This document shows positions 33,739 to 42,819 of a DNA stretch of 64,000 nucleotides, one piece after another. Both the position numbers and the translations under genes were made by a program. The stretch's first letter is position 1. Each line of letters opens with the position of its first letter. The notes below the pieces were generated by a model. The model was not told where the DNA came from, did no database searches, and saw nothing but the letters and a program-made list of their open reading frames with translations. This DNA comes from Peribacillus huizhouensis (GTDB lineage Bacteria; Bacillota; Bacilli; Bacillales; DSM-1321), in assembly GCF_014138605.1 (NCBI RefSeq), contig NZ_JACJHX010000001.1, positions 620,001 to 684,000 on the forward strand, read 5' to 3'.

Positions 33739-34851
33739 ATGTTATCAATTAAAGAATCAGCGATTGACTTTCTTATAACTAACAAAAACAAAATCATCAA
33801 TGAATGGAATGAACAAATCCTTTCACATGAAGATCCTTTTTCCGATAAAACTTCCTTACATTTTGAACATTTTATTGAGTTATTAATCCAAAGTTTTATG
33901 CACAAAGATGCTCATACAGATAAGATGATAAAACAACTTGCACACATCGTAGCAGCAGAACGAATACAGGCTAAAACACCATTTGTGGATTTTATTAATC
34001 ATGTTTCAAGCGGACGCGCCATCCTTATTCATCATTTATTGCTCCAGAACATGTCTTCAGCAGAAAATCAATCTATCTTAAAATTAGTCAATTCTTGTAT
34101 TGATCAGTTTTTATACGATTCGATTTCCTATTATACTGAATTAAACTCCGAATTAAATATGGGGCAATGTGAGACTCTTAGTCAAACTCATAAAGAAAGA
34201 TTAACTCTTCTCGGCAAAATGACGTCCAGTTTTGTTCATGAATTTAGAAATCCGCTTACTTCTATCATGGGATTTATTCAGCTCCTTCAAGCTGAAACAC
34301 CAGACATAAAATATTTGGACATTATTTCAACTGAACTTCAACAGCTAAATTCGAGGATCACTCAATTCTTAGATATTTCAAAAAAGGAAACAAACGAAGC
34401 AGAAAAACATATCTTCAATATTGGTCACTTAATTTATGACGTGATTGAATTCCTCTACCCAAGTATTCTAGAAGTAAATGCCAAGGTTACTACGAATCTA
34501 GCGGACAATATTTTTATTTCTGGTTCTAAAGAAGAATTTCGTCAAGTTCTTTTAAATATTATTTTAAATGCATTAGATGTATTATCCTTTGAGAATTCGA
34601 ATCCTATCATTAATATTTCTACAACAGAAGAAATCTCGAAACAATTGACCATGAATATTTCCAATAACGGACAAAAAATCCAAGAGGATATAATTCGTGA
34701 TATTTTCAAACCGTTCATTACAACCAAGGAACGTGGTACAGGTCTCGGATTATTTGTATGCAAAGAAATCATTGAAAAAAATCAAGGTTCTTTGTCATGC
34801 AGTTCGAATGATGAACTAACAACATTTACGATTAGAATACCTTGTGTTTGA
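33739..34851 (+). CDS. Orphan sensor histidine kinase (sporulation-kinase-like)
   Basis: A 370-residue soluble kinase. Residues 5-130 look like an RsbRD/HK N-terminal sensor domain (FLITNKNKIINEWNEQIL). The HisKA box is SSFVHEFRNPLTSIMGFIQLL, near residue 170, close to the H-box of KinA-KinE type kinases that feed the Spo0 phosphorelay. The ATPase domain has N-box EFRQVLLNIILNALDVL, F-box IFKPFITTK and G2 GTGLGLFVCKEI. No response regulator is adjacent, which is usual for phosphorelay kinases. The link to sporulation is inference. TGGAGG precedes the ATG. Confidence 0.85.
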   Translation: MLSIKESAIDFLITNKNKIINEWNEQILSHEDPFSDKTSLHFEHFIELLIQSFMHKDAHTDKMIKQLAHIVAAERIQAKTPFVDFINHVSSGRAILIHHLLLQNMSSAENQSILKLVNSCIDQFLYDSISYYTELNSELNMGQCETLSQTHKERLTLLGKMTSSFVHEFRNPLTSIMGFIQLLQAETPDIKYLDIISTELQQLNSRITQFLDISKKETNEAEKHIFNIGHLIYDVIEFLYPSILEVNAKVTTNLADNIFISGSKEEFRQVLLNIILNALDVLSFENSNPIINISTTEEISKQLTMNISNNGQKIQEDIIRDIFKPFITTKERGTGLGLFVCKEIIEKNQGSLSCSSNDELTTFTIRIPCV

Positions 34852-34968
34852 CTAACAATTATTACCACATGATACCATAATATTTCCGAATATCTAATAG
34901 AGGAAGTTCCATAAAGATAAGACCCCATAACTACTAGTTACAGTTTATGTAAAATATTGCACCAAATT

Positions 34969-35021
34969 AAAGTGAAACCTCAATCAGTGGGGTTTTTACT
35001 GCCCGATAATGCGGGATAAAC
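34969..35021 (+). repeat. Mosaic hairpin repeat (short copy)
   Basis: AAAGTGAAACCTCAATCAGT is joined almost directly to TTTTTACTGCCCGATAATG and GCGGGATAAA; the middle is deleted. Confidence 0.65.
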
Positions 35022-35171
35022 TGTATGATCAGTGCTGGGGCATCTTTTTTTGGGATATCCTTTTTTTATTCTGTCATCATACGACTGAAATCGTCCGTTT
35101 AATTTTGAGAATAACAATTTTTTTTATAAAATAAAGTTAGGTATCGTTAGAAATAGGTAATAGCTATATAT

Positions 35172-35371
35172 AAAGTGAAACTTCAATCAGTAGGGTTTTC
35201 TTTATCCCCCACTGATTGTAAATCCCTTTCTACTGTCGCTAACATCACAGCGGTAAGTTTCACTTTATCTCACCAATCTGGCGTTAACTGGCAGTTATTC
35301 CCCTACTATGCTAACTCGATTCTCTCCAAGCCTTGAGGTGCGGGTCTTACTGCCCGTTAATTTGGGATAAA
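35172..35371 (+). repeat. Mosaic hairpin repeat (full-length copy)
   Basis: One of the most complete copies: AAAGTGAAACTTCAATCAGT, CCCCCACTGATTGTAAATCC, TACTGTCGCTAACATCAC, AGCGGTAAGTTTCACT, CTCACCAATC, then CTTGAGGTGCGGG and TGCCCGTTAATTTGGGATAA. It lies in the gap 34852-35542 between the kinase and the CNNM gene, which has no other gene. Confidence 0.7.
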
Positions 35372-35456
35372 CAATATGGGTGGAATTATTTCCTAATTAT
35401 TTATTTCCGCCAGAGATTTCTTTTTCATTTTTATATTATTTTTTGGGAGGTGACAG

Positions 35457-35474
35457 GTACGAAATAATTCGTAC
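35457..35474. promoter_or_regulatory. Inverted repeat upstream of the CNNM gene
   Basis: GTACGAA-ATAA-TTCGTAC is a perfect 7-bp inverted repeat 69 bp before the start codon. It could be an operator or an RNA hairpin; no factor is assigned. Confidence 0.4.
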
Positions 35475-35542
35475 AATCTAGTAATACGTGAGTTTAAACA
35501 AGTTTTATTACATCTTTACGAATTCTTTTCGTTCCTTAACTT

Positions 35543-36877
35543 TTGGACATTGTAAAAATATTTTTTGTGATCATACTGATTATTTTAACCGCTTTTTTTG
35601 TGGCTTCAGAATTTTCTATTATCCGTGTTCGTGGTTCAAGAATTAATCAATTAATTGAGAATCAGCACCCAAAAGCAACAGCAGTCAAGCAGGTTATCTC
35701 TAATTTAGACGAATATTTATCCGCTACCCAACTGGGGATTACTATTACTGCCTTAGGTCTAGGCTGGCTTGGGGAGCCAACGATGCGGCATATTCTCAAA
35801 CCTATCCTTGACGTACTCCATGTACAAGAGCAACTCGTTCATGTTCTAAACTTTCTTATCGCGTTTTCAATCGTCACTTTTCTAAATGTTGTCGTTGGAG
35901 AAATGGCACCGAAAACAATCGCTATCCAAAAAGCTGAACAGGTAAGTCTGTTCGTATCAAAACCACTCATTTGGTTTCATAAGATTGCGTTTCCGTTCAT
36001 TTGGGTATTAAACCATTCAGCAAGTTTTATTACTAGCATTATCGGTATGAAGCCGGCCTCAGAAAGCGATGTTGCACACTCAGAGGAAGAGTTGAAATTA
36101 TTATTATCCGATAGTTACAAAAGCGGAGAAATAAATCAGTCAGAATTTAAATACGTGAATAACATCTTTAATTTTGACAACCGAACCGCTAGAGAAGTCA
36201 TGGTTCCTCGTACCGAGATTATCAGTTTTTCAAAAGATGATATGCTACAAGAATTTATTCAACATGCCAAAGACTTAAGATTCACCCGCTATCCAATTGT
36301 TGAAGAGGACAAGGATCATGTTGTTGGACTGGTGAACATAAAAGAAATTTTTTCTCATATTACTAAAAATAAAAACGTGAAAGGCGTCACTTTAGAATCA
36401 TTTACACGTCCTATAATCCGGGTGATAGAAAATACCCGAATTCAAGATTTGCTCATAAAAATGCAAAAAGAACGGATTCAAATGGCAATACTGATGGATG
36501 AATACGGCGGTACGGCAGGATTGGTAACCGTTGAAGATATATTAGAAGAAATTGTCGGTGAAATCCGCGACGAATTCGATGTTGATGAAATCCCTCCTGT
36601 CCGCAAAATAACAGAAGACCATTTTATCGTTGACGGTAAAATCCTTCTTACAGAAATCAATGATAAACTTGGGATTAACTTAGAAGACGATGATATCGAT
36701 ACAATTGGCGGATGGATGCTAACTCAAAATTACGATATCCAAACAGGTGATGTAATCGAGGTAGAATCCTTTATCTTCAAAGTAAATAAAATGGAAGATC
36801 ATATGATTCGCTATATTGAAATAAAAAGAGTCCCGATAGAAGTTCAAATGTCCAATGAAATATTAAAAACACCATAG
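35543..36877 (+). CDS. CNNM/CBS-domain transporter (YhdP/MpfA-like)
   Basis: A 444-residue membrane protein of the CNNM (DUF21)-CBS-CorC_HlyC group. It has an N-terminal helix with the family motif AFFVASEFSIIRVRGSRI, three more helices to residue 190, two CBS domains (the second around MDEYGGTAGLVTVEDILEE) and the CorC_HlyC C-terminal domain (TIGGWMLTQNYDIQTGD). Members such as MpfA (YhdP) of bacilli and staphylococci protect cells from high magnesium by efflux. The TTG start has no clear ribosome site, but the length equals YhdP and the paralogue at 38960 starts the same way. Confidence 0.88.
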   Translation: MDIVKIFFVIILIILTAFFVASEFSIIRVRGSRINQLIENQHPKATAVKQVISNLDEYLSATQLGITITALGLGWLGEPTMRHILKPILDVLHVQEQLVHVLNFLIAFSIVTFLNVVVGEMAPKTIAIQKAEQVSLFVSKPLIWFHKIAFPFIWVLNHSASFITSIIGMKPASESDVAHSEEELKLLLSDSYKSGEINQSEFKYVNNIFNFDNRTAREVMVPRTEIISFSKDDMLQEFIQHAKDLRFTRYPIVEEDKDHVVGLVNIKEIFSHITKNKNVKGVTLESFTRPIIRVIENTRIQDLLIKMQKERIQMAILMDEYGGTAGLVTVEDILEEIVGEIRDEFDVDEIPPVRKITEDHFIVDGKILLTEINDKLGINLEDDDIDTIGGWMLTQNYDIQTGDVIEVESFIFKVNKMEDHMIRYIEIKRVPIEVQMSNEILKTP

Positions 36878-36943
36878 CACTTGTACTGTTTAGGCTATTT
36901 CAAAGGATCTACTCCATCAGGGAATTAGACCCTTTGATTTAGC

Positions 36944-37190
36944 TTTATCCCGCTTTAACGGTCAGTTACAGTGAAACTTACCGATGCGTGTGCAGAGGTT
37001 TAGTTGAGGCCCACAGGATGTGGGTCACACAGACGTTGCCGCAGGAAGCGGCGTACTTAGTCTGAGTTCGTTGAATCGGGTTCGTACTCTCGATTGATTG
37101 AAGCTGTCGCTGCGATCTTAGCGACAGTAGAGCGGGACTAACAATCAGTGGGGGATGAAGAAAGCCTCCACTGATTGATGTTTCACTTAT
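36944..37190 (-). repeat. Mosaic hairpin repeat (long copy, reverse)
   Basis: Read on the minus strand it starts AAGTGAAACATCAATCAGTG at the stop codon of the dedA gene (its TAA is part of the repeat end) and continues with CCCCCACTGATTGTTAGTCC, TCGCTAAGATCGCAGCG and a unique insert with GCCGCAGGAAGCGGC-like hairpins, ending CCGTTAAAGCGGGATAAA. It separates the convergent CNNM and DedA genes. Confidence 0.7.
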
Positions 37191-37801
37191 TTCCTTTTGG
37201 TTACAATGACGATTGGTGGTTCTTGTTTTCTTTTCCATATCGTATAAATTATGCCTCCGATTACCGCAACAATAATAATTGGGACAATGATCGGCTGAGC
37301 AATATGTTTAATCTGAGTCCAATTCTCACCTAACATATTACCTAGTAATAAAAACAGGACCGTCCATGGAATCATAGCAGCTATCGTATAGCCAGTAAAT
37401 TTCACGAATGACATTTTAGCTATCCCTGCTGGAATCGAAATTGCGTGGCGAACAATTGGGATAAAGCGCGCAGTAAATACGACACCTACTCCATATTTCT
37501 CAAACCATTGTTCTGCAGCATCAATTTGTGTTTCTTTTATGAAAATATACTTCCCATATTTCAGTAAAAATGGCCGACCTCCAAAATAACCGGCCCAATA
37601 CAAAAACAACTGTGCGAATGTCCCCCCAATGACACCAGCAAGCAGTGCACCCCAAAAATTAATTACACCAGTACCAATTAAATAACCCCCAAACCCTAGC
37701 ACAAGCTCACTAGGAATAATCTCAATCATTAAGCCTAACGCAATGCCTACGTAACCCATTTCTTGAAAAAACGTTAATATATTCATAATAAAATTTGACA
37801 T
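37187..37801 (-). CDS. DedA family membrane protein
   Basis: A 204-residue DedA/VTT protein with an amphipathic N-terminus, re-entrant loops and four or five membrane helices. The motif FTARFIPIVRHAISIPAGIAKMSF and the acidic start EIIPSELVLGFGGYL are typical. DedA proteins act as lipid-carrier or phospholipid scramblases/flippases, including recycling of undecaprenyl phosphate or phosphatidylethanolamine. Here it sits between two CNNM-type genes. Its exact lipid is unknown. GGAG precedes the ATG by eight bases. A second DedA is encoded at 59663-60256. Confidence 0.88.
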   Translation of the reverse strand: MSNFIMNILTFFQEMGYVGIALGLMIEIIPSELVLGFGGYLIGTGVINFWGALLAGVIGGTFAQLFLYWAGYFGGRPFLLKYGKYIFIKETQIDAAEQWFEKYGVGVVFTARFIPIVRHAISIPAGIAKMSFVKFTGYTIAAMIPWTVLFLLLGNMLGENWTQIKHIAQPIIVPIIIVAVIGGIIYTIWKRKQEPPIVIVTKRK

Positions 37802-37934
37802 AATTAACTCCTAGTCTTCATTGTTTTATTCATAGTATATAAGCTTGGCTCTATTTTTATTCTAGGGACGCAACGAAAAAAGAGGCTTTCCCCAAAGGGT
37901 CCGGCCTCAAACTTTACCTCTGCTAAAAATCATC

Positions 37935-37992
37935 GATAAGTTTCACTGTATCTCACTAATCGGGGTTTTACTGTCCGGTATAGCGGGATAAA
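37935..37992 (+). repeat. Mosaic hairpin repeat (3' part)
   Basis: Holds GATAAGTTTCACTGTATCTC, CTAATCGGGGTTTTACTG and TAGCGGGATAAAC. It lies between the DedA start and the small gene at 38048. Confidence 0.6.
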
Positions 37993-38047
37993 CAAAATAT
38001 AGTTGTTGTGGGTAATATCCTTTCTATGGGCGAGCTTAAGCCTTGGC

Positions 38048-38212
38048 TTATTTAATGATATCATTTGACTGTGAGGATTGATCTTTCTGGGTACTTAAAT
38101 CTAACAAACTCGGATCTACTTCGTATAAATTCGAGAAAATATCATGACGAGATTTCGTTTTGGCAATTTTGATACCTTTACTTCTAAATTTCAAAATACA
38201 ATGATTTACCAT
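38048..38212 (-). CDS. Small hypothetical protein, 54 aa
   Basis: A short ORF starting MVNHCILKFRSKGIKIAKTK and ending QSSQSNDIIK, preceded by GTGAGGTG nine bases before the ATG. It is basic at the start and acidic/polar at the end, without membrane helix. I do not know a family. It is the only plausible gene in the 1.1-kb region 37802-38959. The modest ribosome site makes it likely but not certain. Confidence 0.45.
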   Translation of the reverse strand: MVNHCILKFRSKGIKIAKTKSRHDIFSNLYEVDPSLLDLSTQKDQSSQSNDIIK

Positions 38213-38729
38213 CTGAATTCACCTCACTTGGATTTTCCGTAATATGTTATATTGCAACTATTACCCAGTTCAAACCGATTATATTCATATCCATCTAATT
38301 ATTTACTTGCAATCTCAATCACTGGCAAGCTGTTTATCGTTACATGAACAACAACGTATTATTTTCCCGCTTCTTCAAATGTGCAGATACGACTATGATC
38401 CCGCATAACTTTTGAGTAGTTTCCAATACCATACATATTGATGCCCTTATTACTACTTTTTTAATCAGGTCTTCTGACTCTTCATTTTGTATCATACTTT
38501 AAGCAATAGTTTCCATTTGTCATTGAATTATACACATGTTTAAAGTAATAAAATTCAGACTCTTTTATTCCGAATATATATGAAATCCCTTAAAAAGCGC
38601 TAATATTTGTTTATAAACAGTCATATAGCTGAAATAATGACGAAATTCGGTCCTTTTTACAGTTTGACGATTTGACTTTCCTTTTCTATAATGAACATAT
38701 TTACTTAATTTTGAAGCAGGGGTGATATG
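38213..38729. other. AT-rich intergenic region, nothing recognised
   Basis: No ORF with a ribosome site, no repeat-family member and no RNA motif was recognised here. It probably holds promoters for the small gene to the left and for the CNNM gene to the right. Confidence 0.4.
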
Positions 38730-38959
38730 ATGGGGTATTAATTAATGGACGAATAAACAAACAATTTTTCCTTGACCAATTTGCTGGTAGAAACATTTTT
38801 ATCGGCAGACAGGTCGACGTGATTTCCCGTCCGTATGCCACTGGTCCCTGCGCTTAATTTGCACGGTGCAAAACAAATGAAGTTACTAAACAACTTATTC
38901 TTTACTATTTTAGGAGGTGGACTCCTTATTCGTCTTCATGACGAGTTAAGGGAGACTAT
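38730..38959 (+). promoter_or_regulatory. Possible structured leader of the second CNNM gene
   Basis: The 230 bases before the TTG start are GC-richer than the flank and full of short inverted repeats: TTGCAC-G-GTGCAA (38859-38871), GGAGGTGGACTCC and TCGTCTTCATGACGA just before the ribosome site. I could not match an M-box, yybP-ykoY or T-box consensus. Confidence 0.3.
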
Positions 38960-40342
38960 TTGGACATAATAAACTTGGTTTTCATAGCCATTTTAATTGC
39001 TTTGACGGCATTTTTTGTAGCCTCGGAGTTTGCAATTGTGAAAGTGAGAAGTTCACGAATTGATCAGTTAGTTGATGAAGGACGAACCAATTCAGTTCCA
39101 GCTAAACATGTTATTTCCAACCTAGATGAATACCTTTCAACCTGTCAGCTAGGAATTACTGTCACTGCTCTCGGACTCGGGTGGCTTGGTGAACCGACGA
39201 TTGTAGAGCTACTTAAACCTTTATTGACGCAATTTGACATTCCAACTTCTGTTTCACATTTCATATCGTTTGCCATTGCTTTCGCTTTTATTACCTTTAT
39301 TCATGTGGTAGTTGGCGAATTGGCACCGAAAACTGTAGCCATTCAAAAAGCTGAGCAAATAACCTTACTAGTAGCCAGACCATTGATTTTATTTAATAAA
39401 ATCATGTATCCATTTATTTGGATTTTAAATGGTTCAGCTAGATTGCTCGTAAAAATGTTTGGAGTCGAGCCTGTTTCAGAAAATGAATTGGCTCATACAG
39501 AAGAAGAACTTCGTATAATCGTGTCTGAAAGCTATAAAAATGGCGAAATTAACCAATCAGAGTTTAAATATGTGAATAAAATTTTTGAATTTGACGACCG
39601 GATCGCCAAAGAAATTATGGTACCTCGTACTGAGATTGTTACCTTATCGATTAATGATACGATAGAAGAATTTTTTAGCGTAATGTCAGAAGAGAAATAT
39701 ACCCGCTATCCTGTGATTGACGGCGATAAAGACCATGTTATTGGGATGGTTAATATTAAGGAACTTTTCACCGAAATGATTGCAAATAAAACACAGCCTA
39801 CTCAAACGATAGAACGGTACATCCGTCCAATCATTCGAGTGATTGATACAATACCCATTCACGATTTACTAGTAAAGATGCAAAAAGAACGTGTTCATAT
39901 GTCCATTTTAATGGATGAATACGGCGGAACCTCCGGATTAGTGACAGTTGAAGATATTCTAGAAGAAATTGTGGGCGATATTCGAGACGAGTTTGACCTT
40001 GACGAAATTCCTGAGATTCAGAAAATGAAGGAAGATCATTATATTCTTGATGGCAAAGTATTAATAAGTGAAGTGAATGATTTGATTGGACTTGAAATCA
40101 TCGATGAAGATATGGATACAATCGGCGGCTGGATCTTATCAGAGAATTACGAGGCCAAACAAGGTGACATCATCGAACATGAAGAGTATTGCTTCAAAAT
40201 AAAAGATATGGAAGACCATCACATCCGTTATATAGAAATTTACAAAACAGTAAAGGCAGCAAACGAAGTGAAAGAGTTTCCTCAACATGCCCAAGTGCAT
40301 AAACAATCAAAGGCACAGCCTTCTACTGAAATCGTTTCATAA
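38960..40342 (+). CDS. CNNM/CBS-domain transporter (YhdT-like paralogue)
   Basis: A 460-residue paralogue of the protein at 35543-36877 with the same domain order: AFFVASEFAIVKVRSSRIDQ, a CNNM membrane region, two CBS domains (MDEYGGTSGLVTVEDILEE) and CorC_HlyC (TIGGWILSENYEAKQGD), plus a polar 25-residue tail. The TTG start follows AGGGAG. The two genes flank a DedA gene and likely arose by duplication; B. subtilis YhdP and YhdT have similar lengths. The role is probably Mg2+ or other divalent cation efflux; this is inferred from the family. Confidence 0.88.
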   Translation: MDIINLVFIAILIALTAFFVASEFAIVKVRSSRIDQLVDEGRTNSVPAKHVISNLDEYLSTCQLGITVTALGLGWLGEPTIVELLKPLLTQFDIPTSVSHFISFAIAFAFITFIHVVVGELAPKTVAIQKAEQITLLVARPLILFNKIMYPFIWILNGSARLLVKMFGVEPVSENELAHTEEELRIIVSESYKNGEINQSEFKYVNKIFEFDDRIAKEIMVPRTEIVTLSINDTIEEFFSVMSEEKYTRYPVIDGDKDHVIGMVNIKELFTEMIANKTQPTQTIERYIRPIIRVIDTIPIHDLLVKMQKERVHMSILMDEYGGTSGLVTVEDILEEIVGDIRDEFDLDEIPEIQKMKEDHYILDGKVLISEVNDLIGLEIIDEDMDTIGGWILSENYEAKQGDIIEHEEYCFKIKDMEDHHIRYIEIYKTVKAANEVKEFPQHAQVHKQSKAQPSTEIVS

Positions 40343-40350
40343 TATAAAAA

Positions 40351-40584
40351 GGCTCTTTTCGTAAAGATTGTTGTTTTTCGCAAGAAACCAATTCGAATAG
40401 ATGTTGATTGTAGTGGAAGGTGCGAGACTCCTGCGGGAAAAGCGTGTTGAAGGAGACCCCGCAAGTGCAAAGCACTGAGGAGGCTTCTGAGACCGCCCGC
40501 GGAAAGCGAGTACCTGCAACGGAAATCAACCCGGGTTATTAGTGTAAAAATGATTGAAAAGCAACAAAGTATGTGAAAACAGCC
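40351..40584. mobile_element. 234-bp MITE-like element, copy B (inverted)
   Basis: By eye it differs from copy A at 23034-23267 by about five bases in 234, in opposite orientation. The 8-mer TATAAAAA lies directly outside both ends, a perfect target duplication. It begins eight bases after the stop of the CNNM gene. Confidence 0.8.
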
Positions 40585-40707
40585 TATAAAAATGAGGAAG
40601 GGATCAGATCCTTTCCTCATTTTTACTTTATATCCTCCATTTAATCGGACTAACAAGTAGAGATTTCCCCATTTGTTTGGCAATCTTAAATCAAGTTTCT
40701 TTTCTTT

Positions 40708-41697
40708 TTAGAGAATAAGCCATGCAATCAGAAGCGCAGCCGCTAGTATTTGGACAATGGTCAATAGACCAGTATAGATGGCAACCTTCCCACCTTGTTC
40801 AACTAAATCTCTCAGTTGAACTCTTAATCCGATTCCCGCAAGAGCGATTACTTCAAGAAAGGACCCAGTATTTTGTATTATTCCCTGCAATAGAATCGGA
40901 AAAGCAAATATGCTATGTAATGCACATAGAAGCAAAAATCCTGAAATATACCAAGGGATTGGCAATTTTATTTTTTTACTCTTCTCAACAGGGGCTTTCT
41001 TGCTATATCTCATCAACCCGTAAATGACAACACTAAGCAATAAGATTCTTACCATTTTATAAACGGCAGCTTCTTCCTTTACAACTTCACTTACCATACT
41101 TCCACTTGCTACAACTTGTCCAACTGACTGAAGCACTCCTCCAATCATCGCTGACGAAGGCTGCATCTCATTTTTATATAATAGAGTTGTTATAAGAGGC
41201 AAAATAAACATAAGGACAGTGCCGGTTAAATTGACAACTGTTATGGCAAGTGATTTCTCCTTTTCCTCAGCTTGAATAGCAGGAGCCGTTGCTGCAATCG
41301 CTGAAGATCCACAAACAGCATTCCCGCTCGCCATTAATAGTCGAAAGTTTTCTGGTAGTGCTAACTTTTTTCCAATCCAAAGTGCTGCCAAAAGCGTTAC
41401 AGCCATTTGTAACAGAATAAAAATCACTCCAGATAAACCAATCTCTACAATAGAATGAAAACTGATAGTACCGCCTAATAAAATAATTGCATAATATAGT
41501 AATTTAGATTCTGAATATTTCGTTCCTGCATTGAACCGCTTAATCTTACCAGTACCAATATTACCGACAATAATCCCGGCAATAATCGCAAAAGTTCCTG
41601 CTCCAAATAAAGTGAACTTATTTGCGACTAAAATGGAAAAACAAGCGATTACGATACATAAAACTAAACCAGGTATAACTTCTTTCACTTTCGACAT
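40708..41697 (-). CDS. YeiH/UPF0324 family putative sulfate exporter
   Basis: A 329-residue protein with about ten membrane helices. The family features are GTFAIIAGIIVGNIG near the start, GNAVCGSSAIAATAPAI in the middle and the paired half-repeats. The YeiH family has been named putative sulfate exporter, but firm biochemical proof is thin. It is a single gene; GAGG lies before the ATG. The neighbours give no hint on the substrate. Confidence 0.85.
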   Translation of the reverse strand: MSKVKEVIPGLVLCIVIACFSILVANKFTLFGAGTFAIIAGIIVGNIGTGKIKRFNAGTKYSESKLLYYAIILLGGTISFHSIVEIGLSGVIFILLQMAVTLLAALWIGKKLALPENFRLLMASGNAVCGSSAIAATAPAIQAEEKEKSLAITVVNLTGTVLMFILPLITTLLYKNEMQPSSAMIGGVLQSVGQVVASGSMVSEVVKEEAAVYKMVRILLLSVVIYGLMRYSKKAPVEKSKKIKLPIPWYISGFLLLCALHSIFAFPILLQGIIQNTGSFLEVIALAGIGLRVQLRDLVEQGGKVAIYTGLLTIVQILAAALLIAWLIL

Positions 41698-41887
41698 TCT
41701 TAAACCTCATTTCTAGGGGCTCTTAACAAAAGACTCATTTATTTTAATGCTTTATATGATTGCATTCAATCCCAAAATTATAAGCATTTTCTTTTCTACT
41801 TTGGAATATGATTTATTAATAAGTTAATTACGTATCATAAAATAGCTGTTTTTTTAGACCAGACAATGAAAAAGAGAAACAAATAAA

Positions 41888-41937
41888 AGAGGGTGTCCCA
41901 AAAGTATCTGACACTTTTGTTTCGGGACAGCCCTCAT
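41888..41937 (-). terminator. Long hairpin terminator of the acetyltransferase gene
   Basis: GAGGGTGTCCC and GGGACAGCCCTC pair, with inner AAAAGTATCTGACACTTTTG adding a second stem. On the minus strand TTTTATTTG follows. It is a short relative of the palindromic repeats without their central part. Confidence 0.75.
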
Positions 41938-41966
41938 CATTAGTATTTCTTTATGTGAATCATTCT

Positions 41967-42377
41967 TTACTTAATCCATTTTTCCATAAATACCAATTCA
42001 TCTGTGTTATACCCAAGATTTTCATAGAAGCCAATGACTTTGGAGTTATCGTATTCAATTAAAAGATTGATCTTTTTACAACCGATTCTTTTTAACCTCT
42101 GTTCTAATTCCTCCATAATCAATTTACCTACTCGTTTTCCTTGATAATCAGGATGAACAGCTAAATGATTGATCCAGCCCCGGCGTCCATCATACGAGCC
42201 CATTACAGATCCAATAATTTTCTCGTTTTCTTCTGCAACTAAAAATAGCTCTGAATCCCTTCCTACTTTATGTACAATCCCTTTTAATGAGTCCGAAACT
42301 GATAATGTAATCCCTGCCTGTTCCCAAACATTTGCTACCTCTACATAGTCTCCTAATGTAAACTCGCGTATCTTCAT
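41967..42377 (-). CDS. GNAT family N-acetyltransferase (YpeA-like)
   Basis: A 136-residue acetyltransferase. The ATG at 42377 is used because GGAGG lies seven bases before it and the protein then starts MKIREFTLGDYVEVANVWEQ; an upstream ATG at 42419 lacks support. The acetyl-CoA loop is HPDYQGKRVGKLIMEELE and the end is VIGFYENLGYNTDELVFMEK, as in the YpeA/RimI-like group. The substrate is unknown. It is a single gene with its own terminator. Confidence 0.85.
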   Translation of the reverse strand: MKIREFTLGDYVEVANVWEQAGITLSVSDSLKGIVHKVGRDSELFLVAEENEKIIGSVMGSYDGRRGWINHLAVHPDYQGKRVGKLIMEELEQRLKRIGCKKINLLIEYDNSKVIGFYENLGYNTDELVFMEKWIK

Positions 42378-42419
42378 TGTACATCCTCCGTTATGATTCA
42401 AAATTATTGTCTCATTCAT

Positions 42420-42745
42420 CCATATGTATTATTTCATTCACATAATTCCACTTGTCATTTCTTTTCCATCCCAAGCGTATTCGTATGCTTCTTGCTGTCA
42501 GGTATCTTGCCATATATTTAGCTTTAGAAATTTGCTCAAAGTATTATTTGTACCGCGATCATGTTGAATTTAGATGAAATATGACAGATTTCAATATTTT
42601 TCTAGCAGAATCACTTATTTCACTGTTAGGAGCAAGATTCTTGATTGCCTCCTATTGGAAAATATCAGCAACCATTCATCCACTAATTTTTACATTATAA
42701 TTTTATCATTTTCGCATTATTATGAAAACATTATTTGTGAGATAT
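42420..42745. other. Intergenic region, nothing recognised
   Basis: AT-rich sequence between the acetyltransferase start and the phoU terminator. I see no ORF with a ribosome site, repeat copy or RNA motif. Confidence 0.4.
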
Positions 42746-42775
42746 CAAAAAAAGACGTGTGCCATTTCACACGCC
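42746..42775 (-). terminator. Terminator of phoU
   Basis: GACGTGTG (42754-42761) pairs with CACACGCC (42768-42775), with a run of T on the minus strand. Confidence 0.85.
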
Positions 42776-42819
42776 TTACAATGTTCCCTCTATAAATTTC
42801 TCGGAATTATTATACAGAC

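Noticed and set aside
38730..38959. M-box or yybP-ykoY riboswitch before the second CNNM gene
   Set aside because: The conserved core blocks of these classes could not be found, so only an unassigned structured leader is reported.
42574..42795. A 73-codon open frame on the plus strand before phoU
   Set aside because: No ribosome site, Tyr/Ser/Ile-rich composition of AT-rich noncoding DNA, and it runs into the phoU terminator.
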